Below, piece by piece: positions 44,898 to 54,139 of a DNA stretch of 64,000 bases; positions within the stretch are counted from its first letter, which is position 1, and every line of letters starts with the position of its first letter. The stretch is taken from NCBI RefSeq assembly GCF_024294805.1, contig NZ_JANCLU010000016.1, forward strand, positions 57,861 through 121,860, in the 5' to 3' direction. Origin of the DNA: Alsobacter ponti. Its GTDB lineage: Bacteria; Pseudomonadota; Alphaproteobacteria; Rhizobiales; Beijerinckiaceae. Made by a program: the position numbers and the translations under genes. The notes below the pieces were generated by a model. It saw only the letters and a program-made list of their open reading frames with translations, was not told the DNA's origin and did not search any database.

Positions 44898-45899
44898 ATG
44901 CCCGCTGCGTTCGCGTCCTCGCTCCGGACTGCCCCCTGGCGGGGCCGCGGCATCCTGCTGGCGCTGTGCGCCCTCGCTTTAAGCATGGTGGGAACGCAGG
45001 CGCGGGCGCAACTCGCGCCGGACATCAGGTTGGTCGTGGGCGCTCCCGCTGGCGGGCTCGCCGACACGGCGGCGCGCCTGCTCGCGACCCAGCTCGCCGC
45101 CTCGGGGGCGCGCGTCTCGGTTGAATACCGGCCCGGAGACGGTGGCCGCGAGGCGGCCCGCGTCGTGATCCAATCCTTCGGCGACCCCGGCGTTCTGCTG
45201 GTCGCCGAGAACCTCACGTTGGCGCTGCAGGATTTGCGCGGCACGCCCCTGTTCAACGGATTGCTGCCCGTCGCCAAGCTCTCCACCGGCGTTTCGACGG
45301 TGCTGTTCGCCCGCGCGGACGGCGCGACGGGAGCCTGGACGGAGTTCATCGCGGCGGCCCGCCGCAAGCGCCTGCTCGCGGCCAGCAACGGGCGCACCTC
45401 GGATGTGAGCCTGCCGCTGGCGATGATCGAGCGGCGCTGGGGCGTGCGCTTCCAGGACGCCGAGGTCGCCGACGCCGCCCGGATAACGGACATCGTCGCC
45501 GCCGGCGGCGCCGACTTCGGCATCACCACCGTCGACCAACTCCTGGCGTGGCAGGCGCGCGACAACGGCCCGGCGGATCTGGCTGCGATGATGACGTTCG
45601 GCGCGGAGCGTTCGCCGGCCTACCCGGACACACCGACGCTGGCCGAGCTGGGGCGCGACCGCCGGCTCGCGTTCACGCTGAGCTTCGCTCTCTACGCGCC
45701 GCTCGGCCTTGCCGCCGGCGAACTCGCGGCGCTGCGCAAGGCGGCGCTCGCTGCAAACGACAACGCCACCGTCCGCGCGCAGGCGCAGGCCGCGCGCTTG
45801 CCCTTCGTGGTGGCCGGTCCGGACGTGCTGGACGAAACCCTGTCGCGCGACCGGCGCATCGCGGCCGCGATCGCCTCGGCCCTCGGCAACCCCCGCTGA
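44898..45899 (+). CDS. Bug/TctC-type tripartite tricarboxylate receptor
   Basis: A 333-residue periplasmic protein with a signal peptide (cleavage near ARAQ) and the Bug fold, starting LVVGAPAGGLADTAARLLATQ. Bug proteins bind small carboxylates or amides and usually feed TctAB permeases. None is present here, so it is an orphan receptor, a frequent situation for this family. GGGAGA precedes the ATG. Confidence 0.87.
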   Translation: MPAAFASSLRTAPWRGRGILLALCALALSMVGTQARAQLAPDIRLVVGAPAGGLADTAARLLATQLAASGARVSVEYRPGDGGREAARVVIQSFGDPGVLLVAENLTLALQDLRGTPLFNGLLPVAKLSTGVSTVLFARADGATGAWTEFIAAARRKRLLAASNGRTSDVSLPLAMIERRWGVRFQDAEVADAARITDIVAAGGADFGITTVDQLLAWQARDNGPADLAAMMTFGAERSPAYPDTPTLAELGRDRRLAFTLSFALYAPLGLAAGELAALRKAALAANDNATVRAQAQAARLPFVVAGPDVLDETLSRDRRIAAAIASALGNPR

Positions 45900-45909
45900 G
45901 GGCCGGCGC

Positions 45910-47538
45910 TCAGATCCCGCCGCCGTCGCGGAAGGAGCGCAGCCGCTCGTCCCGCCGGGCGAAGACCCGCCGCCAGACCTCGCGGTGCAGCGCGGTTCCG
46001 CCGGTGCGCAGCACGAGGTCGGCTGACGCCGTCGCGATGCCGACCCAGGCGAGGCCTGTCGCGGCGCCCGCCGCGACTCCGAGCGCCCCGGCGCCCACCA
46101 GGCGACGGCTCAGCCATTCGCGGAATGCGTCGTCGGCCGATTCGGCCGCGGGGGCAGCCTGCCGCCGCGCCCAGTCGAGAAGCGGGCGCAGTGGCGAATC
46201 CGCCTTGGCTCCCACCTCCGGGGCCGCGTCCGCGACCACGTCGACCTGCTCGATGACGCCCAGCGCGACCGTGTCGTTGGTGATGCGATCGATCAGGATG
46301 AACGCGCCGAGTTCGCGATCCTGCACGTAAGGGGCAACGGCGAGCGGCCGGTCGAGGCGGACCGTCACCGCTCCCAGCCCGTTCATCGGAAGGCCCTCGG
46401 CCCTCTCCTCGCGGTAGGTTTCAACATCAACACGCGACGTGACGCGCACGGTCGCCTGCGCCGTCGCCGTGCCCTGGCGCAGCAGCAGGTTGTCGCCGGA
46501 GGCGAGCGGAGTCTCGGTCATCCACAGCAGGCGCGCTGCGAACGCGGAACGCACCGGCGTCCCGCCGTCGTCGGCCGCCAGCACGTCGCCGCGCGACACG
46601 TCCACCTCGTCGGCGAGCACCAGCGTCACGGCTTGCCCCGCGACGGCGCACGGCAGGTCGCCGTCGGCGGTGAGGACGCGGGCGATCGTCGAGGCGCGGC
46701 CGCCGGGCAGCACACGGACCGGATCCCCCGGTTCGATGTGCCCCTTGGCCACCGTGCCACAATAGCCCCGGAAATCCAGGTTCGGGCGGTTCACCCATTG
46801 CACCGGCATGCGGAAGCCGGCCGCCAGGGTCTCGTCGTCGCCGGCGTCGATCGTCTCCAGATAGCCGACCAGCGTCGGGCCCTGGTGCCAGCTCAGGCGC
46901 GGGGACGGCCTGGCGACGTTGTCGCCGTCACGCGCCGAGATGGGGACGATCTCGACGGACGTGAAGCCCAGGCCCGCTGCGAGTTCGCGATATGCCGCCG
47001 CGATGCGCTCGAAGACGGCCTTGTCGTAGCCGACCAGGTCCATCTTGTTGACCGCGACGAGGACGTGCCGGACGCCGAGCAGCGAGACGATGAACGAATG
47101 CCGCCGCGTCTGCGGCAGCACGCCCTTTCGCGCATCGACGAGAATGACGGCGAGTTCGGCCCCGGACGCCCCGGTCGCCATGTTGCGCGTATACTGCTCG
47201 TGGCCGGGCGTGTCGGCGACGATGAAGGAGCGGCGCGGCGTGGCGAAATAGCGGTAGGCGACGTCAATGGTGATGCCCTGCTCGCGCTCGGCCGCGAGCC
47301 CGTCGACAAGGAGCGCCATGTCGAGCTTGTCGCCTTGCGTCCCGAACTTGCGGCTGTCGCGGTCGAGCGCCTCGAGCAGGTCGTCCTGCACGAGGGCGCT
47401 GTCGTAGAGCAGCCGGCCGATCAGCGTCGACTTGCCGTCGTCCACCGAGCCGCAGGTGATGAACCGCAGCAGCGTTCGGACGGGCGCGGCGGAGGCGGCG
47501 GGCGCGGCGTCGCGCGAAAGGTCGAGGGCCGCGCTCAT
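45910..47538 (-). CDS. cysN: Sulfate adenylyltransferase subunit 1 (CysN) with hydrophobic C-terminal extension
   Basis: A 542-residue GTPase subunit of ATP sulfurylase. G1 is GSVDDGKSTLIGRLL near residue 31, then DTPGHEQYTRNMATGAS and NKMD, followed by the two EF-Tu-like barrels. After about residue 431 there is a 111-residue tail absent from minimal CysN, with a hydrophobic hairpin and ALHREVWRRVF, resembling a degenerate DUF2061 domain. There is no CysC kinase domain, consistent with direct APS reduction. Its ATG overlaps the cysD stop by one base. Confidence 0.93.
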   Translation of the reverse strand: MSAALDLSRDAAPAASAAPVRTLLRFITCGSVDDGKSTLIGRLLYDSALVQDDLLEALDRDSRKFGTQGDKLDMALLVDGLAAEREQGITIDVAYRYFATPRRSFIVADTPGHEQYTRNMATGASGAELAVILVDARKGVLPQTRRHSFIVSLLGVRHVLVAVNKMDLVGYDKAVFERIAAAYRELAAGLGFTSVEIVPISARDGDNVARPSPRLSWHQGPTLVGYLETIDAGDDETLAAGFRMPVQWVNRPNLDFRGYCGTVAKGHIEPGDPVRVLPGGRASTIARVLTADGDLPCAVAGQAVTLVLADEVDVSRGDVLAADDGGTPVRSAFAARLLWMTETPLASGDNLLLRQGTATAQATVRVTSRVDVETYREERAEGLPMNGLGAVTVRLDRPLAVAPYVQDRELGAFILIDRITNDTVALGVIEQVDVVADAAPEVGAKADSPLRPLLDWARRQAAPAAESADDAFREWLSRRLVGAGALGVAAGAATGLAWVGIATASADLVLRTGGTALHREVWRRVFARRDERLRSFRDGGGI

Positions 47539-48440
47539 CAGAAATAGCCTTCCTGCTTCTTCTGCTCCATCGAGGCCGAGCCATCATGGTCGATGACCCG
47601 GCCCTGCCGCTCGGATGAGCGGGACTGGCGCATTTCGTCGATCACCTCGGCCAGCGTCGTCGCCGTGCTTTCCACCGCGCCCGTGAGGGGGTAACAGCCT
47701 AACGTACGGAATCGCACCCAACGTGTCTCGACGACCTCGCCGGGGCGAAGCGCCATGCGCTCGTCGTCGCGCATGATCAGCGCGCCGTCGCGCCGGACCA
47801 CCGGTCGCGGCGCGGCGAAATAGAGGGGCACCACGGGAATGGTCTCGGCCGCGACGTAGGCCCACACGTCGGCCTCCGTCCAATTGGAGAGCGGGAAGAC
47901 ACGGAAGCTCTCGCCCTTGCGCTTGCGCGTGTTGAACAGCCGCCACGGCTCGGGCCGCTGGCTCTTGGGATCCCAGCGATGCTCGGGCGACCGCAGCGAG
48001 AAGACCCTCTCCTTGGCGCGGCTCTTCTCCTCGTCGCGGCGCGCGCCGCCGAGGGCGGCGTCGAAGCCGTGCTGGTCGAGCGCCTGCCGGAGCGCCTGCG
48101 TCTTCATGACGTCGGTATGCAGCCGCGAGCCGCTGTCGAACGGGTTGATCCCCGCCTTCACGCCCTCTTCGTTGACGTGGACGATCAGCCGCACGCCGAG
48201 TTCCGCGGCGCGGCGGTCGCGAAAGGCGATCATCTCGCGAAACTTCCACGTCGTGTCGACATGCAGCAGCGGAAAGGGCAGGAGCGCGGGATAGAACGCC
48301 TTGAGCGCCAGGTGCAGCAGCACCGCCGAATCCTTGCCGATCGAATACAGCATCACCGGGTTGTCGCTGGTGGCGACGACCTCTCGGATGATGTGGATGG
48401 CCTCGGCCTCGAGTTGCTGCAGCCGGAGGAGCTGGATCAT
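47538..48440 (-). CDS. cysD: Sulfate adenylyltransferase subunit 2 (CysD)
   Basis: A 300-residue PP-loop ATP pyrophosphatase that makes APS from sulfate and ATP. The PP-loop variant [14 protein letters not shown] is near residue 32, and [20 protein letters not shown] follows near 128. The ATG at 48440 overlaps the cysH stop by 4 bp; the frame is open upstream but homology begins here. Gene order is cysH-cysD-cysN. Confidence 0.95.
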   Translation of the reverse strand: MIQLLRLQQLEAEAIHIIREVVATSDNPVMLYSIGKDSAVLLHLALKAFYPALLPFPLLHVDTTWKFREMIAFRDRRAAELGVRLIVHVNEEGVKAGINPFDSGSRLHTDVMKTQALRQALDQHGFDAALGGARRDEEKSRAKERVFSLRSPEHRWDPKSQRPEPWRLFNTRKRKGESFRVFPLSNWTEADVWAYVAAETIPVVPLYFAAPRPVVRRDGALIMRDDERMALRPGEVVETRWVRFRTLGCYPLTGAVESTATTLAEVIDEMRQSRSSERQGRVIDHDGSASMEQKKQEGYF

Positions 48441-49225
48441 GCGGACAATTCCTTCGCGCAGACCAGTCTCCCGTCCGGGCCGACATGCAGCCCGCATTCC
48501 TTGGCGGCCTCCTCCTCCCACCACCAGCGTCCGGCCCGCTCCGGTTCGCCTGAGGCGACGGCGCGGGTGCATGGCGCGCAGCCGATGGAGAGGAAGCCTC
48601 GCGCGTGCAGCGCGTTCACCGGAACCTCATGAAGAGCGGTGAAGGCGACCACAGCGTCGCGGGTCCAGTCGAAGAGGGGGTTGATCTTGAGGAGGCCGCG
48701 TTCGGCGTCGACCGCAGCGGGCTCCACGCCGGCGCGCTGGGCCGACTGATCGCCGCGCAAGCCGGTGATCCAGCCCGACGCGCCGTCGAGGGCGCGCGCC
48801 AGCGGTTCGATCTTCCGAACGGTGCAGCAATCCTTGCGGTTGGCGACGGAGAGATAGATGCCGTCGACACCCTGGCGTTTGCCGAGCGCTTCGAGAGCGT
48901 CGTGCCTGGGGGAGTGGGCGCGGATCGTCACGCCGTAGCGCGTCTCCGTCTCGGCCCAGACGCGCAGCGTCTCGGGGAAGAGCCGGCCTGTGTCGAGCGT
49001 CACAATCTCAATGTCGAGGCCCTGGGAGAGAATGGCATGGGAGATGGCCTGGTCCTCGATCCCGAAACTCGTCGTGAACACGACCTCCCCTTCTACCCGC
49101 TCCGCCGCCGACGCGACGCGCTGGAAGAGGTCCTTCCCGACGAACGAAGCCGCAAGGTCCGCGGCGGCGACGCCGAGCCGCCTGTCGAAGGGTCCCGCGA
49201 CCTTGGGGGAGTGTGCATGACGCAT
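48437..49225 (-). CDS. cysH: Adenylyl-sulfate (APS) reductase, Fe-S type CysH
   Basis: A 262-residue reductase making sulfite from activated sulfate. The Cys pair CC at 133-134 and CxxC at 216-219 bind the 4Fe-4S cluster that marks APS rather than PAPS reductases, in line with the absence of an APS kinase. The ATG at 49225 is used here; a GTG at 49234 sits nearer to the GGAGG. It heads the cysHDN operon. Sulfite reductase genes are not in the window. Confidence 0.93.
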   Translation of the reverse strand: MRHAHSPKVAGPFDRRLGVAAADLAASFVGKDLFQRVASAAERVEGEVVFTTSFGIEDQAISHAILSQGLDIEIVTLDTGRLFPETLRVWAETETRYGVTIRAHSPRHDALEALGKRQGVDGIYLSVANRKDCCTVRKIEPLARALDGASGWITGLRGDQSAQRAGVEPAAVDAERGLLKINPLFDWTRDAVVAFTALHEVPVNALHARGFLSIGCAPCTRAVASGEPERAGRWWWEEEAAKECGLHVGPDGRLVCAKELSA

Positions 49226-49262
49226 AGACCGCACGGGACCTCCGTTCGATTTGACGAACAAT

Positions 49263-49291
49263 ATACTACGACACGCTGGAAAGACCGTCAA
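49263..49291 (-). promoter_or_regulatory. Sigma-70-type promoter of cysHDN
   Basis: On the minus strand TTGACG (49291-49286) is followed after exactly 17 bp by TAGTAT (49268-49263), about 38 bp before the cysH start, in AT-rich DNA. It is the best consensus promoter in the window. Confidence 0.7.
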
Positions 49292-49315
49292 TTCACGACA
49301 AAAGACGGATTTAGT

Positions 49316-49338
49316 CCATAAATAACATTTTCATATGG
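49316..49338. promoter_or_regulatory. Inverted repeat upstream of the cysH promoter
   Basis: CCATA and TATGG arms flank 13 AT-rich bases, immediately upstream of the cysH -35 region. The position and dyad fit an activator site, for example of a LysR-type CysB-like protein; the regulator is not in the window. Confidence 0.35.
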
Positions 49339-49507
49339 AAATATAAGCGCGCCCAACGCGGCGCATCAAAGCTCGCTGACGGCGGTCCCCGTCACCGCTT
49401 GATCCCGGAGGCGTTCCCTATTACCTCCGCCTCACGATTTCCCTGCGCTGGCGACGATGCCGCTCCGATGAGCGGGCGGGCCCGCTTGGCGCGATTTGGA
49501 CACCACG

Positions 49508-51100
49508 ATGACCGAGACCGAGTCGCCCGTCGCCCGGCGCAGGACGTTCGCGATTATCTCACATCCGGACGCGGGCAAGACGACGCTCACCGAGAAGCTG
49601 TTGCTGTTCGGCGGCGCGATCCAGCTCGCCGGCGAGGTCAAGGCCAAGCGCAGCGGAACGCAGACGCGCTCCGACTGGATGGGCATCGAGCGCGAGCGCG
49701 GCATTTCGGTCGTCACCTCGGTGATGACCTTCGAGTACGGCGACTGCGTCTTCAACCTGCTCGACACGCCGGGCCATGAGGACTTCTCGGAAGACACCTA
49801 CCGCACTCTGACGGCGGTCGACTCCGCCGTGATGGTGATCGACGCCGCCAAGGGCATCGAGGCACGCACGCGCAAGCTGTTCGAGGTCTGCCGGCTGCGC
49901 GACATCCCCATCGTCACCTTCATCAACAAGATGGATCGCGAGAGCCGCGATCCCTTCGAACTGCTGGACGAGATCGAGAAGACGCTGGCGCTCGACACCG
50001 CGCCGATGACGTGGCCGATCGGACGTGGCCGCAGCTTCGCGGGCACCTACGACCTCAAGACCAACATGGTGCGCCGCCTCGACCACGACGAGCAGCCGAT
50101 CCAGGCGAGCGGGCCCGACGACGACGCCGTGCTCGGCCTGCTGCCGGAGCACGAGCGCGCCGCGTGGCTCGACGAGATCATGCTGGCCCAGGAGGCGGCG
50201 CGGCCATTCGACCTCCAGGCCTTCCGCGAAGGCCACCTTTCGCCCGTTTATTTCGGCAGCGCGCTGCGCAATTTCGGCGTCCGCGACCTCATCGACGCGC
50301 TCGCCGCCTTCGCGCCGTCGCCGCGCGGCCAGCAGGCTGCGGGGCGGCTCGTGGAGGCGACCGAACCGCGCATGACGGGCTTCGTCTTCAAGATCCAGGC
50401 GAACATGGACCCGAACCATCGCGACCGCATCGCCTTCATCCGCGTCTGCTCCGGCAAGCTGACGCGGGGGATGAAGGCCAAGCTGGTGCGCACCGGCAAG
50501 AGCCTCGGCATCAACACGCCGCAGTTCTTCTTCGCCCGAAACCGCGCACTGGCCGAGGAGGCCTATGCCGGCGACGTCGTGGGCCTGCCCAATCACGGCA
50601 CGCTGCGCATCGGCGACACGCTCACCGAGGGCGAGGACATCGTCTTCCGCGGCGTTCCGAGCTTCGCGCCGGAAATCCTGCGCCGCATCAAGCTGCAGGA
50701 CGCGATGAAGGCGAAGAAGCTGCGCGACGCCCTGCAGCAGCTCGCCGAGGAGGGCGTGGTGCAGCTCTTCATCCCCAATGACGGCTCGGGGGCGATGGTC
50801 GGCGTCGTCGGCGCGCTGCAGCTCGACGTGCTCGCCGTGCGCTTGCAGGCCGAGTACGGGCTGCCGATCGCCTACGAGCAGACGCGCTTCTCGCTGTGCC
50901 GCTGGATCTCCTCCGAGGACAAGGTCGAGATGGAGAAGTTCATGGAGGCGCACAACTCGTCGATCGCCCGCGATCTCGACGGCGCGCCGGTTTTCATGGC
51001 GCCCAACACCTTCCAGCTCCGCTACGACGAGGAGCGCTGGCCGAAAATCGTGTTTTCCGACGTCAAGGACTACCAGGTGGCGGCCGACAAGGCGGCGTGA
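49508..51100 (+). CDS. prfC: Peptide chain release factor 3
   Basis: A 530-residue translational GTPase that recycles RF1/RF2 from the ribosome. G1 is SHPDAGKTTLTEKLL near residue 18, then GIERERGISV, DTPGHEDFSEDTYRTL and NKMDR. Length matches RF3. The ATG at 49508 is preferred over an upstream TTG at 49496. The 3' third is partly duplicated as a decayed copy 725 bp downstream. Confidence 0.96.
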   Translation: MTETESPVARRRTFAIISHPDAGKTTLTEKLLLFGGAIQLAGEVKAKRSGTQTRSDWMGIERERGISVVTSVMTFEYGDCVFNLLDTPGHEDFSEDTYRTLTAVDSAVMVIDAAKGIEARTRKLFEVCRLRDIPIVTFINKMDRESRDPFELLDEIEKTLALDTAPMTWPIGRGRSFAGTYDLKTNMVRRLDHDEQPIQASGPDDDAVLGLLPEHERAAWLDEIMLAQEAARPFDLQAFREGHLSPVYFGSALRNFGVRDLIDALAAFAPSPRGQQAAGRLVEATEPRMTGFVFKIQANMDPNHRDRIAFIRVCSGKLTRGMKAKLVRTGKSLGINTPQFFFARNRALAEEAYAGDVVGLPNHGTLRIGDTLTEGEDIVFRGVPSFAPEILRRIKLQDAMKAKKLRDALQQLAEEGVVQLFIPNDGSGAMVGVVGALQLDVLAVRLQAEYGLPIAYEQTRFSLCRWISSEDKVEMEKFMEAHNSSIARDLDGAPVFMAPNTFQLRYDEERWPKIVFSDVKDYQVAADKAA

Positions 51101-51168
51101 CGGCGCGGCGCATTGACGCCGGACGCACGGGCGGGCGAGGCTTCAGCCCCCGAAGCCGGAGCCACGTC

Positions 51169-51795
51169 ATGCAGGATGAACTCGTCTTCTACACCAACCC
51201 GATGTCGCGCGGGCGCATCGTCCGCTGGATGCTGGAGGAGCTGGGCCAGCCCTATCGGACGGAGGTCGTGGCGTTCGGACCGGAGATGAAGGCCGCCGGT
51301 TACCTGGCGATCAATCCGATGGGCAAGGTCCCCGCGATCCGCCACGGCGACACGGTGGTGACGGAGGCGGCCGCCATCTGCGCCTATCTCGCCGACGCGT
51401 TCCCGCAAGCGGGCCTTGCGCCGCCGGCCGGCGACCGGCTGCGGGGAGCCTATTACCGCTGGCTCTTTTTCGGCGCGGGTCCGCTGGAAGCGGCGTCGGT
51501 CAACAAGGCGCTCGGCGTCGAGGTCCCGCCGGAGCGCAAGGGCATGGTCGGCTACGGCTCGATGGAGGACGTGGTCGGCACGCTCGACGCCGCGCTATCC
51601 TCGGCCAACCACCTCGTGGGCGATCGCTTCACGGCGGCGGACCTCTATGTCGGCGCGCAACTCGGCTGGCTAATGCAATTCGGCGTCATGGAGAAGCGTC
51701 CAGCCTTCGAGCGCTTCGTCGCTTCCCTCTCCGCCCGTCCCGCGGCGGTTCGGGCGCGCGGCATCGACGACGCGCTGCTGCCGCCCAAGGCGTGA
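51169..51795 (+). CDS. Glutathione S-transferase family protein
   Basis: A 208-residue GST. The thioredoxin-like N-terminal domain has FYTNPMSRGRIVRWMLEELG with the catalytic Ser/Tyr position near residue 8-13 and NPMGKVPAIRHGDTVVTEAAAICAYLAD; the C-terminal helical domain has VGDRFTAADLYVGAQLGW. It lies between prfC and the prfC remnant. The substrate is unknown. Confidence 0.92.
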   Translation: MQDELVFYTNPMSRGRIVRWMLEELGQPYRTEVVAFGPEMKAAGYLAINPMGKVPAIRHGDTVVTEAAAICAYLADAFPQAGLAPPAGDRLRGAYYRWLFFGAGPLEAASVNKALGVEVPPERKGMVGYGSMEDVVGTLDAALSSANHLVGDRFTAADLYVGAQLGWLMQFGVMEKRPAFERFVASLSARPAAVRARGIDDALLPPKA

Positions 51796-51824
51796 TCGCG
51801 CGGCTCCAGCCGCGCGCCCTCAGT

Positions 51825-51990
51825 CTGTAGGACACGAGGAAGGCGAAGAAGCTGCGCAACGACCTTCAGCACCTCGCTGAGGAAGGCGTCGTGCAGCTCT
51901 TCATTCCCAATGATAGCTCGGGCGCGCTGGCCGAAAAACGTGTTCTCCGACGTCAAGGACTACCAGGTCGCGGCCGACAAGGCGGCGTGA
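51825..51990 (+). pseudogene. Decayed, internally deleted copy of the prfC 3' end
   Basis: Bases 51825-51926 match prfC 50692-50793 closely (shared KAKKLR, AEEGVVQLFIPND), then jump to the match with prfC 51037-51102 (shared GCGCTGGCCGAAAA and the final coding bases through the stop). About 245 bp are missing at the junction, which occurs at a shared GCG. The deletion and a TAG in place of CAG destroy the frame. Confidence 0.9.
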
Positions 51991-52075
51991 CGTCGGTGTG
52001 TTGTGGCTTTTCAGGTTGCTTTACTATGTCTTTGAGATGTGGAATCGTTCATAAAAAGAGGGGAACGATAATTCC

Positions 52076-52489
52076 ATGGCTATGCACAATTTAGAGTTGA
52101 TTACCTCAGCTTTATTTCTCTCGGTAGTTGCGCATCCAGCCTTTGCAGAATCGCCGTTGACGGTGGTGGAGCGAACGGTTGTTTCTGGATCGGAATTCCG
52201 GATCGGCGAATATTATCAGCTCAACGCTGATTGCTCGCCAGTCGGGGACATCACTGTGAAGCTTCTGCAGTCTCCGAAGAACGGGACGGCAGAAGTGTCG
52301 GACGCCGCTCTGGTGACCAATTTCCCGCCTGCAAATCAGCGACACCAGTGCAATACGCGCAAAAGTCCAGGGGTCGTCTTGAAGTATCAGGCCAAGGATG
52401 GGTTTGTTGGAAAAGATAAGATCGAGGCCCTGATTATATATCCCACCGGGCTCACACAAAAATATCGATACGTCATTGAGGTGAAGTAG
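52076..52489 (+). CDS. Small secreted protein, first of a tandem pair
   Basis: A 137-residue exported protein: signal peptide (cleavage near PAFAE), then a beta-rich domain with two Cys (LNADCSP and RHQCNTR) and C-terminal KYRYVIEVK. It is homologous to the next gene (shared GD…P…G, CN…S.PG, Y.G.D, YP.G…RYVI.VK), a pattern resembling single bacterial Ig/cadherin-like domains. DNA here is much more AT-rich than the window average. Function unknown. Confidence 0.72.
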   Translation: MAMHNLELITSALFLSVVAHPAFAESPLTVVERTVVSGSEFRIGEYYQLNADCSPVGDITVKLLQSPKNGTAEVSDAALVTNFPPANQRHQCNTRKSPGVVLKYQAKDGFVGKDKIEALIIYPTGLTQKYRYVIEVK

Positions 52490-52490
52490 A

Positions 52491-52898
52491 ATGATTGGGC
52501 GACTTACAGCGGCATTCGCAGTCATGCTCGGACTCGCGTCCGGTTCAGCGTTGGCTCAGTCGCCGAGATCCACACTCGAACGAACCGTGCTGGGAGGAAC
52601 CCGCGCGAACGTTTCTTCGCATTTTTTGATGCTGCCCGACTGCACATCTGGCGGCGACGTTGCGGCAAGAGTCACCAAGGCCCCAAAACACGGCGACGTC
52701 GTCATCGAACCTGCCGCTGTCGTGGCGTCCTACGAGAAAGACACCAGCTTCGCGCAATGTAACGCAAAGTCTGTTCCTGGCATCAAGATTTACTACAAAG
52801 CGAACGAGAACTATCAGGGCGCTGACGGCTTCGAAGTCCTGATTTTCTACCCGAATGGCACGACCCGCGAAAACCGGTACGTCATTACAGTGAAATGA
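52491..52898 (+). CDS. Small secreted protein, second of a tandem pair
   Basis: A 135-residue paralogue of the preceding gene, starting one base after its stop. It has a signal peptide (cleavage near ALAQ), conserved Cys in LPDCTSGGD and AQCNAKS, and a C-terminal YYKANENYQGADGFEVLIFY region typical of Ig-like beta sandwiches. The two are clearly related but strongly diverged, so the duplication is old or came in together. Function unknown. Confidence 0.72.
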   Translation: MIGRLTAAFAVMLGLASGSALAQSPRSTLERTVLGGTRANVSSHFLMLPDCTSGGDVAARVTKAPKHGDVVIEPAAVVASYEKDTSFAQCNAKSVPGIKIYYKANENYQGADGFEVLIFYPNGTTRENRYVITVK

Positions 52899-52908
52899 CG
52901 CGGGACTG

Positions 52909-52947
52909 ATGGAGCGTTTCGCGGCTGTGCGCGAAGCGCTCCATTTT
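52909..52947 (+). terminator. Long-stem terminator after the secreted pair
   Basis: ATGGAGCG-T-TTCGCG and CGCGAA-G-CGCTCCAT form a 15-pair stem (one U·G wobble) around GCTGTG, followed by TTT. It ends the tandem genes and, on the other strand, lies just beyond the aldo/keto reductase stop, so it may work in both directions. Confidence 0.8.
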
Positions 52948-52954
52948 CAGGCGG

Positions 52955-53968
52955 TCACCGTCCCGTCCAAGTCACCCGCCCCTCGAGCGGGTAGGCGGGG
53001 TCGTTGTAGCCGGGCGTCGAGGGGTGGCCTGGGGCGACGAGGCGGTCGATCAAGGCTTCGTCCTCGGGCGTGAAGGCGTAGTCCAGCGCCGCGATGTAGT
53101 CGTTCCACTGGTCCTCGGTGCGCGGGCCGCCGATGACCGAGGTGACGATGCGCGAGTTGAGCACCCAGGCCACCGCGAGGTGGTTCGCCGTCGCGCCTTT
53201 CGCTTCGGCGTGGCGCTTGATCTCCTGCGCGATGTCGAGCGACTCGCGCCGCCACTCCGTCTGCATCATGCGCGCGTCCTGCCGCCCGGCGCGCGTGCCC
53301 TCCGGCGGCGGGCGGCTGGGGTCGTACTTGCCGGTGAGCACGCCGCGCGCCAGCGGCGAATAGGGCACCACGCCCAGCCCGTAGAACTGGCAGGCCGGCA
53401 GGTGCTCGACCTCGGGCATGCGGTTCATGGCGTTGTAATAGGGCTGGCTGACGACTGGGCGGTCGATGCCGAGTTCGTCGCAGAGGCGGCAGATCTCGGC
53501 GATGCGCCAGGAGCGGTGGTTGGAGACGCCGAAATAGCGGATCTTGCCCCCCTTCACGAGGTCGCCCATGGCGCGCACGGTCTCGGCGAGCGGCGTCGAG
53601 TGATCCTCCTTGTGGAGGTAGTACACGTCGACATAGTCCGTCCCGAGCCGCTTCAGGCTGGCGTCGGCGGCCTGCATCACCCATTTGCGCGACAGGCCGC
53701 GCTCGTTCGGGCCGGGCCCCATCGGGTTGCAGACCTTGGTCGCCAGCACCCAGGCGTCGCGGTTGCCGGAGATGGCGCGGCCGACCACTTCCTCGGAGCG
53801 TCCCTCGTTGTAGACGTCCGCCGTGTCGATGAAGTTGACGCCCGCCTCGCGCGCCCGGTCGATCATGCGGCGCGACGAGTCCTCGTCCGCGGGGCCGCCG
53901 AACATCATCGTGCCAAGGCACAGTTTCGACACCTTGAGGCCGCTGCGGCCCAGTGCGCGGTACTCCAT
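52955..53968 (-). CDS. Aldo/keto reductase
   Basis: A 337-residue NADPH-dependent oxidoreductase (TIM barrel). Catalytic residues are visible: Asp in FIDTADVYNEG near 51, Tyr56, Lys in LATKVCNP near 83, and His in VYYLHKED near 120. A GGGAGC site precedes the ATG at 53968. It is divergent from the kynureninase gene; a link with tryptophan breakdown is possible but not shown. Confidence 0.92.
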   Translation of the reverse strand: MEYRALGRSGLKVSKLCLGTMMFGGPADEDSSRRMIDRAREAGVNFIDTADVYNEGRSEEVVGRAISGNRDAWVLATKVCNPMGPGPNERGLSRKWVMQAADASLKRLGTDYVDVYYLHKEDHSTPLAETVRAMGDLVKGGKIRYFGVSNHRSWRIAEICRLCDELGIDRPVVSQPYYNAMNRMPEVEHLPACQFYGLGVVPYSPLARGVLTGKYDPSRPPPEGTRAGRQDARMMQTEWRRESLDIAQEIKRHAEAKGATANHLAVAWVLNSRIVTSVIGGPRTEDQWNDYIAALDYAFTPEDEALIDRLVAPGHPSTPGYNDPAYPLEGRVTWTGR

Positions 53969-54139
53969 CGCTCGCTCCCGTCGATCGCCGGCCGCAAGGG
54001 TTCGCCGGACTTGTCCGACAAGTGCCATACAGTCCGCGCCGCCCGCCGGCAAGCCGGCCCACTGGACCGCTCCGCCCGGATGCTGAACAATGCGGAAGGC
54101 CGCGGCGCGGCTACATGACAACGACGAACAGGGTGAGGA

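Noticed and set aside
51891-52094. 67-codon open frame after the GST gene
   Set aside because: It runs across the frame-shifted prfC remnant and does not encode a recognisable product.
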